Shown one piece after another: positions 31,990 through 39,644 of a DNA stretch of 40,235 nt. The number at the start of each line of letters is the position of its first letter. Position 1 is the first letter of the stretch. Both the position numbers and the translations under genes were made by a program. Origin of the DNA: Acidobacteriaceae bacterium (GTDB taxonomy: Bacteria; Acidobacteriota; Terriglobia; Terriglobales; Acidobacteriaceae); contig JASHRH010000004.1 of NCBI GenBank assembly GCA_030037475.1, forward strand, positions 1-40,235, read 5' to 3'. Under the pieces are notes generated by a model, which was not told the origin of the DNA, did not search any database, and saw only the letters and a program-made list of their open reading frames with translations.

Positions 31990-33534
31990 TTCGCTGATCT
32001 TCTCCAGTGCTCTCTCCAGCCGCACCCCGCGCGAAGCCTTCAGCAGCGCCGCATCGCCCGCGCGCAGGTTGTCGCGCAGCCACGCGCCTGCTTCATCCGG
32101 CGTCTCGACGAACAATGCCTCGACTCCGGCTTCTCGCGCGCCCTCTACGATCTCCCGCGCATGGCCGCGCACCCCGACTACCACATCCAACCCCGCCGCG
32201 GCCGTGCCGCAGGTGGCATGCAGCGCCGCCGCTTCCGGACCCAGCTCCAGCATCTCGCCCGCCACCAGAATCCGCCGCTTTGCCGGCATTCCTTTGAGCA
32301 CCGCGATCATCGCCTTCAGCGCCGACGGGTTCGAGTTGTAGCAATCGTTGATCACCGTCGCGCCGCGCGCTGAGAGCACCTGGCCGCGCTTGTCGCCCGG
32401 CTCCAGCTCAGCCAGCGACGCGCAGCAGTCCGCCAGCGGAATCCCAGCCTTCAGCCCCACTGCGATCGCAGCCAGCGCGTTGGTGACGTTGTGCTCGCCC
32501 AGCAGCCGCAGCCGCAGCTCGCAATTGCCATGACGCGTCCAGATCCCCGCCCGCATCCCGTCGGTCCCCAGCGGCTCGGTCTTCACCACCCGCGGATCGG
32601 CGCACGGCCCGCGCCCGAAGTAGACCGTCTTCCCCTCGAAATCCCGCCCAAACTGCCCGACGTAATGATCGTCACAGTTGAGGAACGCGACGCCGTTCCG
32701 GGAAAGGCCGGCAACCAGCTCGTACTTCGCGCGGGCAACTCCGGCGATGCCATCGGCAAAATTCTCCGCGTGCGCCTGGCCGACGTTGGTCACCACGCCC
32801 CAATCCGGCGCGGCCATGCGGCAGAGAGCGGCAATCTCCCCGGCGTGCGACATGCCCATCTCGATGACGGCCACGTCGTGTTCCGGCTCCAGGCGCAGCA
32901 GCTGCAGCGGCAGCCCATAGTGGTTGTTCAGATTTCCCTGCGACTTCAGCACCTGGAACTTCGCGCTCAAAACAGCGGCTGCCGCATCCTTCGTCGTGGT
33001 CTTGCCCGCCGAGCCGGTAATGCCAATCACCCTCCGGCCCCAATGCCGCCGCACGCTGGAAGCCAGCCGTTGCAAAGCGACGAGCGTGTCCTCCACCACC
33101 AGCAGGGCGCCCCGCCCTTGTCCGGCGGTCATTTGGCCGGACAGGGCGGGATGATCCTGGGTGTCCTGCATCTGCCCGCCTTTGGCGGATGCGGGCTCAG
33201 CAACGCTCTGAAGGGGCACGGCTTCAGCCCGGGGTCCCCAGCGCGCCTGCGCGCTGGGGTGGTCAGCCGTGCCGTTAACCGCCGAAACAGATAAGGGCAT
33301 GAGCCCCTGAGGGCCGACCCTTTCCCTGGATACCACCGCTGCCACCGCGCCCTTCTCGAACGCCGCCGCCACAAAATCGTGCCCGTCGAATCGCTCTCCG
33401 CGAATGGCAAAGAACAGATCCCCCGGCTGCAGCGTGCGCGAGTCGATCGAGTACCCCGTCGCCACATCGGACGCGTGCACTCCGGAAACCTCCGCCGCCA
33501 GCCAGCGCGCGGCCTGCTCCAGCGTGAGCTTCAT
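31975..33534 (-). CDS. murF: UDP-MurNAc-tripeptide:D-Ala-D-Ala ligase MurF, with a repeat-derived insert
   Basis: A Mur ligase adding D-Ala-D-Ala to the UDP-MurNAc tripeptide. At 519 residues it is 60-70 longer than usual. The N-terminal domain (1-72) ends in KGAVAAVVSRERV. Residues about 75-142 are Pro/Gly/Gln-rich and unlike any MurF I know. The normal sequence resumes at ALLVVEDTLVALQRLA, then the ATP loop GITGSAGKTT (171-180), IEMGMSHAGEIA, INDCYNSNPSALKAMI and ILVAGEMLELG. The insert coincides with a cluster of DNA palindromes. It lies between the N-terminal and ATPase domains, where it should be tolerated. The start ATG overlaps the murE stop (ATGA). Confidence 0.93.
   Translation of the reverse strand: MKLTLEQAARWLAAEVSGVHASDVATGYSIDSRTLQPGDLFFAIRGERFDGHDFVAAAFEKGAVAAVVSRERVGPQGLMPLSVSAVNGTADHPSAQARWGPRAEAVPLQSVAEPASAKGGQMQDTQDHPALSGQMTAGQGRGALLVVEDTLVALQRLASSVRRHWGRRVIGITGSAGKTTTKDAAAAVLSAKFQVLKSQGNLNNHYGLPLQLLRLEPEHDVAVIEMGMSHAGEIAALCRMAAPDWGVVTNVGQAHAENFADGIAGVARAKYELVAGLSRNGVAFLNCDDHYVGQFGRDFEGKTVYFGRGPCADPRVVKTEPLGTDGMRAGIWTRHGNCELRLRLLGEHNVTNALAAIAVGLKAGIPLADCCASLAELEPGDKRGQVLSARGATVINDCYNSNPSALKAMIAVLKGMPAKRRILVAGEMLELGPEAAALHATCGTAAAGLDVVVGVRGHAREIVEGAREAGVEALFVETPDEAGAWLRDNLRAGDAALLKASRGVRLERALEKISEEPGS
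33109..33312. repeat. Palindromic repeat cluster inserted in the murF reading frame
   Basis: Three stems are packed in about 200 bases of coding DNA: a 15-bp arm pair with one bulge (33111-33126 with 33136-33150), a 9-bp pair GGCACGGCT/AGCCGTGCC (33215-33223 with 33265-33273), and nested in it an 11-bp pair CCCCAGCGCGC/GCGCGCTGGGG (33236-33246 with 33249-33259). The right part, GCGCGCTGGGGTGGT, recurs exactly in murE at 34725-34739. The frame is open throughout. Confidence 0.8.
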
Positions 33535-35135
33535 GCGCGGGCTCCTCGTGAAATTTCCCCGGAGCCGCCAGATGTGGTCGTGGGTGAACCGTCCGTCCGC
33601 CCGGCCGGCCAGGCCCGGATCGCCGCCGCCGCTGCTTCGGCATCGTCGAACGGGATCGGCCCGTCGCGCAGCACCTGCTCCTTTTCGTGGCCCTTGCCGG
33701 CCAGCAGAACGATGTCGCCGGGCCGCGCCGCTTCGATGGCCCGCCGGATGGCCCGCGCTCGATCCACCTCGACAACAAACTCCGTGCCCGTTTCCGTCAC
33801 CCCAGGCAACGCGTCCGCCACAATCGCTTCGGGATCCTCGCTGCGTGGATTGTCCGACGTGAGGACCACCAAATCGCTGCCCTCGCCCGCCGCGCGCCCC
33901 ATCTTCGGACGCTTGGCGCGGTCGCGATCGCCGCCGCAGCCGAACAGCGTGATCACGCGATGCTCCTGTCCGACAAATTCCCTCGCCAGCGCGGTCAGGT
34001 TCCGCAGTGCGTCATCCGTGTGCGCGTAATCGACCACGACCGTGAAAGGCTGCTCCGCATCGACGGTCTGAAAGCGCCCTGGCACGCAGGCCAGCGATGC
34101 CGCGCCCGCGGCGATCTGCTCGAGCGTCAGACCGCGCGCGACAGCCGCGCCGCTCGCCGCCAGCAGATTATAGAGATTGACTCGTCCCGTCAGACGCGTG
34201 CACATCTCGACGCTGCCCTGCGACGATACCATCCGGAAGGTCATTCCCGACGCGCCCATCCGCGCGTCTTCAATGCGAAAATCGCCGGTCCTGATCCCAT
34301 ACGTGAGGACCTGCGCGCCCGCTTCCCGCGCCACCTGGCCCAGGACCGCGCCATACGCATCCTCCACATTCACCACAGCCACGCGCGGAACCACGCCGTT
34401 CTCGCCGTCGAAGAGCGCCCGCTTCGCCGCGAAATAGTTTTCCATCGTGCCGTGAAAATCCAGATGATCCTGCGTCAGATTCGTAAAGATCGCCACGTCG
34501 AACGGCAGCCCGTAGACGCGCCCCTGCGCCAGCGCGTGTGACGACACCTCCATCACCGCCTCGGTCGCGCCTGCGTCCACTCCCTCACGCAGCAGCGCCA
34601 GCAGGTCGCGCGACTCCAGCGTGGTGTGCGCCGCCGGCCGCACCGCGCCCGCCACGTGATTCTCAATCGTCCCCATGAGTACTGTTCTGCGACCAGCCCC
34701 GTTGCCGGGGCCCCCGGCGCGCTTGCGCGCTGGGGTGGTAAGCATTGCGTCCAGAAGAAACGCTGTCGTCGTCTTGCCGTTCGTCCCGGTCACGCCGCTC
34801 AGCGCCAGTTGCCGTTCCGGATGCCCGAAGAAGTGCATCGCGATGGCCGCCATGGCGCGCCGTCCGCCTCCGGCCGGAACCTCGGCGACCGCAATCTCCG
34901 GGAATCGCCGCGCCGTTTCCGCAAAGGCCGCCGCGGAATCCGTCACTACCGCCGCCGCGCCCTGCTCCATCGCCCTGCCGATATACCGATTCCCGTCCGT
35001 CGTTCCGCCCTGCATGGCCAGGAAGAGCGAGCCGCGTCCGACGCGCCGTGAGTCGAACTCCACGCCCGCAATCTCGGCGTTCGGCCCTGCGCGCCGCACC
35101 ACTTCCGCCCCGCTCAGCAGATCTTCGAATCGCAT
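33531..35135 (-). CDS. murE: UDP-MurNAc-L-Ala-D-Glu:meso-DAP ligase MurE, with a small insert
   Basis: A 534-residue Mur ligase for the third amino acid of the stem peptide. The ATP loop is GVTGTNGKTTTAF (114-126). TNLTQDHLDFHGTMENYFAAK, DYAHTDDALRN and LFGCGGDRDRAKRP are typical. The specificity motif DNPR in TSDNPRSEDP indicates meso-diaminopimelate, so the wall should be DAP type. Residues about 133-149 (TTPARKRAGGPGNGAGR) are encoded by a DNA palindrome and are extra relative to the usual LLDAML...RTVLMGTIE spacing. They sit about ten residues after the P-loop Lys. The start ATG at 35135 has a good promoter directly upstream and almost no leader. Confidence 0.95.
   Translation of the reverse strand: MRFEDLLSGAEVVRRAGPNAEIAGVEFDSRRVGRGSLFLAMQGGTTDGNRYIGRAMEQGAAAVVTDSAAAFAETARRFPEIAVAEVPAGGGRRAMAAIAMHFFGHPERQLALSGVTGTNGKTTTAFLLDAMLTTPARKRAGGPGNGAGRRTVLMGTIENHVAGAVRPAAHTTLESRDLLALLREGVDAGATEAVMEVSSHALAQGRVYGLPFDVAIFTNLTQDHLDFHGTMENYFAAKRALFDGENGVVPRVAVVNVEDAYGAVLGQVAREAGAQVLTYGIRTGDFRIEDARMGASGMTFRMVSSQGSVEMCTRLTGRVNLYNLLAASGAAVARGLTLEQIAAGAASLACVPGRFQTVDAEQPFTVVVDYAHTDDALRNLTALAREFVGQEHRVITLFGCGGDRDRAKRPKMGRAAGEGSDLVVLTSDNPRSEDPEAIVADALPGVTETGTEFVVEVDRARAIRRAIEAARPGDIVLLAGKGHEKEQVLRDGPIPFDDAEAAAAAIRAWPAGRTDGSPTTTSGGSGEISRGARA
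34689..34739. repeat. Palindrome inserted in the murE reading frame
   Basis: CCCCGGCGCGC (34712-34722) pairs with GCGCGCTGGGG (34725-34735), with one G-T position. The 15 bases GCGCGCTGGGGTGGT (34725-34739) are identical to a stretch of the murF insert at 33249-33263, and flanking bases also match in part. The two sites are therefore copies of one repeat family. Confidence 0.8.
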
Positions 35136-35144
35136 CTCAAGCTG

Positions 35145-35172
35145 ATTCTAAGCGCGTATTGTCTGCCTGTAA
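35145..35172 (-). promoter_or_regulatory. Promoter for murE and the genes downstream
   Basis: On the minus strand TTACAG (35172-35167), a 16-base spacer and TAGAAT (35150-35145) form a good sigma-70-type promoter. The expected transcript start is one to three bases before the murE ATG at 35135, so the mRNA would be almost leaderless, and no Shine-Dalgarno is seen. A TAATAT box (35170-35175) on the other strand could serve the small gene at 35205. Confidence 0.5.
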
Positions 35173-35204
35173 TATGGTTCGCAATCCGAGCGGAGAGGTT
35201 CTCT

Positions 35205-35414
35205 ATGGCACATGAAATCAGCGTGCGGTTCCGCCAGGCCGTGGACATTGAGAATTGCGATCTGAAAGTCACCGTGAAGACCAATGGGGTGGTCTTTGGA
35301 ACGCTGACCCTCAGCCGCGGAACCATCGACTGGCGCCCCAAAAAGAAGTGGCGGGGCAGGAGCAACGAGTTTCGCATGACCTGGGAAGGATTCGACCGGA
35401 AGATTCGGAGTTGA
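35205..35414 (+). CDS. Small hypothetical protein inside the dcw cluster, opposite strand
   Basis: A 69-residue basic protein that I do not recognise: MAHEISVRFRQAVDIENCDL, then VKTNGVVFGTLTLSRGTIDWRP, then a Lys/Arg-rich end (KKKWRGRSNEFRMTWEGFDR). It looks like a compact beta sheet followed by a charged helix. GGAGAGG lies six bases before the ATG at 35205, and a TAATAT -10-like box lies upstream at 35170-35175, so a real gene is likely. It runs against the cluster between murE and the hydrolase gene. The role is unknown. Confidence 0.7.
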   Translation: MAHEISVRFRQAVDIENCDLKVTVKTNGVVFGTLTLSRGTIDWRPKKKWRGRSNEFRMTWEGFDRKIRS

Positions 35415-35446
35415 TGCGCCATGGCATGCGCGCGGCTGAACGCTGC

Positions 35447-36391
35447 TCAGTCCCGCGGCAGCGCGCCGATGGTGTGCAGCCACGTCTCCATCAGCTCCGG
35501 CCACCGCGTGATCGGCAGCTTCGTCGGGCGCAATCCGAATGCGTGCCCACCCTGCGCGTACAGGTGCATCTCCGCGGGAACGCCGGCATCTTTCAGAGCG
35601 ATGAAATAAACCAGCGCCTGGTTCACGCCGTCCACATGGTCGTCCTCCGCCTGCACCAGGAAGGTCGGCGGCGTTTCGCGCGTGACAGGATCGTTTGGAT
35701 TCATCTCCAGCCTTGTGTCGGACCACGACAGATGTCCCGGATAAATTGCCGCCGCAAAATCTGGACGGCAGCTCACCCGGTCCGCGGCATCGACCACCGG
35801 ATACAGGCGCTTTTCGTAGTGAGTGCTGATCTGCGCTGCCAGGCTGCCGCCAGCGGAGAATCCCAGCACGCCGATTTTGTGCGGATCGATGCCCCACTCC
35901 GCCGCGTGATTCCGTACCAGCCCCACCGTCCTCTGGGCGTCCTGGAGCGCGAGGGGCGAGTCAGGATAAGGCCCCGACAGCGGATACCTGCTCTCCCCGG
36001 GCACGCGATATTTCAGCAGCACGCAGGTGATGCCGTGCGCCGTCAGCCAGTCGCAAACCTCCGTGCCTTCCAGATCGATGGCGAGAATCTGATAGCCGCC
36101 GCCGGGAAAGACCACCACTGCGACGCCGGTGTTCCTTCCCTTCGGCGAGTAGACCGTCATCGTAGGCCGCGAGACGTTGTTGATGTAGAGATATGGCCTG
36201 CCCGCGACGAGATTGACGGTATCCGTCCTGACGGTATCCGGTCCCGTGAAAGGCCGCGCGTCGGGCGCGGTTCCCGGCCAGATCGGAATCTGCCTGTGTC
36301 CCGGCGATGGTTGCCATCCGCCCGTTTGCGCGCCCGCGCTCAGCGCAGATGCAACGCAGAACGCGACAGCGAACGCTTTCAACACCCGCAT
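35447..36391 (-). CDS. Secreted alpha/beta hydrolase (BD-FAE/xylanase-esterase type)
   Basis: A 314-residue exported esterase-like enzyme. Residues 1-21 are a signal peptide (MRVLKAFAVAFCVASALSAGA). The fold shows the oxyanion segment VVFPGGGY (93-100), the nucleophile elbow GFSAGGS (Ser179), the acid in QAEDDH (Asp250 or Asp251) and His283 in GGHAFG. The opening QIPIWPGTAPDA is common in secreted acidobacterial and Bacteroidetes esterases annotated as acetylxylan or feruloyl esterases. The substrate is not known. It sits 54 bases after ftsI on the same strand, an odd place for an esterase. It may be co-transcribed with ftsI. Confidence 0.82.
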   Translation of the reverse strand: MRVLKAFAVAFCVASALSAGAQTGGWQPSPGHRQIPIWPGTAPDARPFTGPDTVRTDTVNLVAGRPYLYINNVSRPTMTVYSPKGRNTGVAVVVFPGGGYQILAIDLEGTEVCDWLTAHGITCVLLKYRVPGESRYPLSGPYPDSPLALQDAQRTVGLVRNHAAEWGIDPHKIGVLGFSAGGSLAAQISTHYEKRLYPVVDAADRVSCRPDFAAAIYPGHLSWSDTRLEMNPNDPVTRETPPTFLVQAEDDHVDGVNQALVYFIALKDAGVPAEMHLYAQGGHAFGLRPTKLPITRWPELMETWLHTIGALPRD

Positions 36392-36445
36392 ACGATCTCC
36401 TCATTTCTGCAATGCCGGATCGAAAGTCCGCCGCCCGGCCAGGGC

Positions 36446-38809
36446 TCAGCGTTCGAACTGCACCACGACTTCCGTGCCGGCGGGCACCATGGTTCCCGCC
36501 GCGGGAGCCTGCTGGCGCGCGATGCCCGAACCGACCACGTGCAATCCCAGCCCTGACGCGCTGGCTTCCACCACGGCTTGCCGCAGCGACTTGCCCGCGA
36601 ACGACGGCACCGCAACCTGATTGCTCGCCACGGCGACCGACCCCGGCGGACTGGCCGTCGGCGCCGCCGCCGAGGCTGCCGCTGATATCTGTCCGCTGGC
36701 CGCTGGCGGCTGACTGCGGGCTGTTGAGCCCTGATCGCCGATCGCTGACCTCTGATCGCTCGCTGTCCCCTGATCGCTGATCGCTGACCGCTCGCTGAGC
36801 TCTGCGCTCTGTGCTCTGCTCTCTGCGCTCAACGGATCGTCCGCCGGCAAGTGGTTCGCCTCGGCGAACAGCGACTCCAGATCGTCGAGGTTCTGCGGCG
36901 GGTTCTCTTCCTCCGCGGCCATTCGTTCCGCCGCCGCGTTGTTTGCCGCCACCAGTCTCGCCGGCTTCATCGGCTGGTCGTGCGGCACGCCCAGATACTC
37001 CAGAATCTCCTGCGCCAGCTTCTCGAACAGCGGCGCGCTCGCCACGTCGCCGTAGTGTCCGGCAGGACCGCCTTTGTGCGGCGAATCCATCACCACCACG
37101 ATGGTCACCGCCGGATTGTTCACCGGCGCAAAGCCCACGAACGACGCCACGTAATCCGTATGCGAATACGTGTGCGTCTTCGGGTCGATCTTCTGTGCCG
37201 TTCCCGTCTTGCCTGCTGCGCTGTAGCCGTTCAGTTGCGCCGGCCTGCCGGTGCCGTACAGCACCACGCCCTCCAGCATCTGGCGCATCTGCGCCGCGGT
37301 CAGCTCGCTGATCACCCGACGCGCGCCCGCGGGCAGCGGGTTCGGCAGCTCATACTCCGGACGAAACGCCGCCGGCTCCAGGTGCCCCGCGGCGTCCTGC
37401 GCCATGTTGAGCACGATGTGCGGCGGCAGATACACTCCTCCGTTGGCGACCGTTGACACCATCGTCGCCACCTGGATCGGCGTCACCGCGACCTCCTGGC
37501 CCATGGGGATCGATCCGATCGTCGTCGGCTGCCACCGGTCCGGCGGCTTCAGCAGCCCGCGCGTCTCGCCGGGCAGCATGATCCCTGTCCTCTGACCGAA
37601 TCCGAAATCGCGAATGTACCTGTAGAAAGTATCTTTCCCCATGCGCAGCGCCATCTGGATGGCGCCCACGTCGCTCGAGACCTCGAGCGCCTTCGTCACT
37701 GTGATGACGTGGTAGTGCTCGCCTGGCGCGTCGTGCACGATGCGTCCCGCAATGTTGATCTGGCCGCCTTCGCAGTCCACCGTGCCGTCGGGCGTGGCCA
37801 CGCCGGAATCGAGCGCCGCCGAGTACGTCACGATTTTGAATACCGACCCCGGCTCGTAGACGTCGGTCACCGCGCGGTCGTCCAGCAGATCGGGACTGGT
37901 GTAGCGGAAATCGTTGGGATTGAAACTGGGCTGAACCGCCAGTGCCAGAATCTGTCCCGTGTGCGGATCCTGCACCACCACCGTGCCGTGCTCGGCGCCG
38001 GTGCGCTGCATGTTCCACGCCAGCGCCTGCTCCGCCATGAACTGGATGTTCGAGTCGATCGTGAGCACCAGGTTCTCGCCGGCCTTCGGATCGCGCTCCT
38101 GGCTGGCCAGCACGTGCCGCCGCGCGTCCACCGCCGTCAGCATCCGTCCAGGAACGCCATGCAGTTGCTTGTCGAACGCCTCCTCCACGCCGGCCAGGCC
38201 GTCGTCGTCCAGGCCCACATAGCCCAGCACCTGCGCCGCCAGGTTCTGGTCCGGATAGAACCGCTTGAATTCCTTCTGGAAATAGATTCCCTTCAGGTGC
38301 AGCGCCTTCACCTGCGCGATCGTCGCCGGCGGCTGCTTCCTGGCCACCCACGCAAACGCGCGCGAGGCGTTGAGACGCGCGAGGATTTCCTTCTGTTCGG
38401 TGAAACGATCCAGCGGATCCCGGTGCACAATCGCCGCCAGCTTCTCAGCGTCCTGCTCTTTGGTCGCCTCGGTCGCCATCTCCTCCGGCACCGCGTACAC
38501 GGAGTCTGCCGTGACCGTCATGGCCAGTTCGTGCAGATTGCGGTCGTAGAGAATGCCGCGCCGCGGCGCCACGGCAAAGGTGCGTTCCTGCTGCCGGTCG
38601 GCGCGCTCCTGCCACTCGCTGTGCTGGATGGCCTGCAGCCACACCAGCCGGCCGACGATCACCATGGCCCACAGCGCGAAACCGGCCAGCACCAGCACCA
38701 TGCGGATACGCCGCATCGGCGTGGCGAGCCGAGTGCCGCTTTTTTGTCGCAATGAAGGCGAGCCCGCTCGCCGCGAGGAAGATTCAGAGGAGGATGCTGA
38801 GCGGCTCAC
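36446..38809 (-). CDS. ftsI: Septal transpeptidase FtsI (class B PBP) with one PASTA domain
   Basis: A 787-residue class B penicillin-binding protein, the transpeptidase partner of FtsW. A basic Ser-rich cytosolic tail (1-33) precedes one membrane helix (about 37-60). The dimerisation domain starts at RRGILYDRN. Catalytic motifs are SVFK (Ser322, Lys325), SSD (378-380) in place of SxN, and KTG (534-536). The transpeptidase domain ends near 615. Residues 656-725 are a low-complexity linker (SAISDQGTASDQRSAIGDQ) encoded by degenerate DNA repeats. A single PASTA domain (730-787) closes the protein, as in SpoVD. The start is GTG at 38809, 31 bases after ftsL, with GGGAGGAG rather far upstream. 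Confidence 0.95.
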   Translation of the reverse strand: MSRSASSSESSSRRAGSPSLRQKSGTRLATPMRRIRMVLVLAGFALWAMVIVGRLVWLQAIQHSEWQERADRQQERTFAVAPRRGILYDRNLHELAMTVTADSVYAVPEEMATEATKEQDAEKLAAIVHRDPLDRFTEQKEILARLNASRAFAWVARKQPPATIAQVKALHLKGIYFQKEFKRFYPDQNLAAQVLGYVGLDDDGLAGVEEAFDKQLHGVPGRMLTAVDARRHVLASQERDPKAGENLVLTIDSNIQFMAEQALAWNMQRTGAEHGTVVVQDPHTGQILALAVQPSFNPNDFRYTSPDLLDDRAVTDVYEPGSVFKIVTYSAALDSGVATPDGTVDCEGGQINIAGRIVHDAPGEHYHVITVTKALEVSSDVGAIQMALRMGKDTFYRYIRDFGFGQRTGIMLPGETRGLLKPPDRWQPTTIGSIPMGQEVAVTPIQVATMVSTVANGGVYLPPHIVLNMAQDAAGHLEPAAFRPEYELPNPLPAGARRVISELTAAQMRQMLEGVVLYGTGRPAQLNGYSAAGKTGTAQKIDPKTHTYSHTDYVASFVGFAPVNNPAVTIVVVMDSPHKGGPAGHYGDVASAPLFEKLAQEILEYLGVPHDQPMKPARLVAANNAAAERMAAEEENPPQNLDDLESLFAEANHLPADDPLSAESRAQSAELSERSAISDQGTASDQRSAIGDQGSTARSQPPAASGQISAAASAAAPTASPPGSVAVASNQVAVPSFAGKSLRQAVVEASASGLGLHVVGSGIARQQAPAAGTMVPAGTEVVVQFER
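36681..36832. repeat. Degenerate short tandem repeats encoding the FtsI linker
   Basis: On the minus strand the linker DNA is a run of words such as GCAGAGCACAGAGCGCAGAG and GGTCAGCGATCAGCGATCAG. Similar words (AGTCAGCGATCAGTAGTCAG) occur outside genes just upstream of ftsL (39391-39430), so the coding repeat belongs to an intergenic repeat type. Confidence 0.7.
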
Positions 38810-38840
38810 CGGAGAACGATCTCCTCCCGAAAGTTAAGGG

Positions 38841-39380
38841 CTACTGATTCGCCGGAATGCCCGGCACCGTGGCCTCCGCCATGACCGCGGTGTTGCCGCT
38901 GGTCTCCGCGTTCGGCAGCACCACCTGGCCCGGCTGTGGAGCCGCCAGCCCCAGTTGCTGCGCCAGCGCGTTGATGCGCTCCGGGCTCGTCAGCTGCGCC
39001 TGCGCCAGTCGTAGCTCGTGATTCTGCTCCTGCAGTTGCTGCATTTGCTGCCGCTCGGTCGCAATCCGGTAGCCGTATTCGATGGCGGAGAAGTGCTGCC
39101 ATCCATAAATCAGCAGCAGCGACAGCAGAACCGCCATCGCGCAGGCAAAGGTGCGCATCTCCCGCGACCGTGCCGGATCGGCCATCGTCTGCAGCCGCGA
39201 GTTGTCGATGTGCTTGGTGAACAGCGCTTCGGGCGTCGGCCCGCGCCGGGCGCGCCGTTGCACGGCCAGCATCCGCGCGTTGTGCTCGGCCACCAGCTCG
39301 GCCTGGTCGCGCGGGGCGATCTGCTCGGTGCTGCGCCCCATGCCCATCAATCCCTGCGCCGCTATCGCCTGTGTCGCCAT
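38841..39380 (-). CDS. ftsL: FtsL-like divisome protein
   Basis: A 179-residue bitopic protein between rsmH and ftsI, the canonical FtsL position. A long charged cytosolic part (1-74) is followed by one membrane helix (about 77-95, FACAMAVLLSLLLIYGW). A Gln/Leu-rich coiled coil (ATERQQMQQLQEQNHELRLA) then ends in the LTSPERINALAQQLGL segment typical of FtsL/FtsB proteins. It should bind FtsB and FtsQ and activate FtsWI outside the membrane. Sequence identity between FtsL proteins is low, so the call rests on topology and position. GAGG lies five bases before the ATG at 39380. Confidence 0.82.
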   Translation of the reverse strand: MATQAIAAQGLMGMGRSTEQIAPRDQAELVAEHNARMLAVQRRARRGPTPEALFTKHIDNSRLQTMADPARSREMRTFACAMAVLLSLLLIYGWQHFSAIEYGYRIATERQQMQQLQEQNHELRLAQAQLTSPERINALAQQLGLAAPQPGQVVLPNAETSGNTAVMAEATVPGIPANQ

Positions 39381-39644
39381 ACTCGCCTCACCTCTGCGCT
39401 GACTACTGATCGCTGACTACTAACTACTGTCTCCTGCTCCTTCCAAAGCGACCGGGCCAGAGCCGCTGCTGTGTGGAAGGGATGGTCTTGCGGGTCGTCT
39501 GAACTACTTTCGCCATGTACTGCGGTGGGACAGCCCCAGCCCGATCCTCATTCCAGCTATTAGTCGATAACCTTTAGCTGTCAGCGATGCCCTCCTGTCC
39601 CTGGCGTTTCGCTAAAAGCTAACAGCTAAGAGCCAATAGCTGTC
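39381..39644. other. Repeat-rich gap between rsmH and ftsL, with a possible 30-codon ORF
   Basis: Both ends carry short repeats: TTAGCTGTTAGCTTTTAGCG-like words just after the rsmH stop and AGTCAGCGATCAGTAGTCAG just before ftsL (minus strand). Between them a minus-strand frame at 39516-39424 would encode 30 residues, basic and starting MAKVVQTTRKTIPSTQQRLW. It has no Shine-Dalgarno and its stop lies in the repeat. I cannot support it as a gene. Confidence 0.4.

Noticed and set aside
39424-39516. A 30-codon basic peptide between rsmH and ftsL
   Set aside because: It has no ribosome site, its stop lies in repeat sequence, and chance frames of this size are frequent. It would need conservation evidence.
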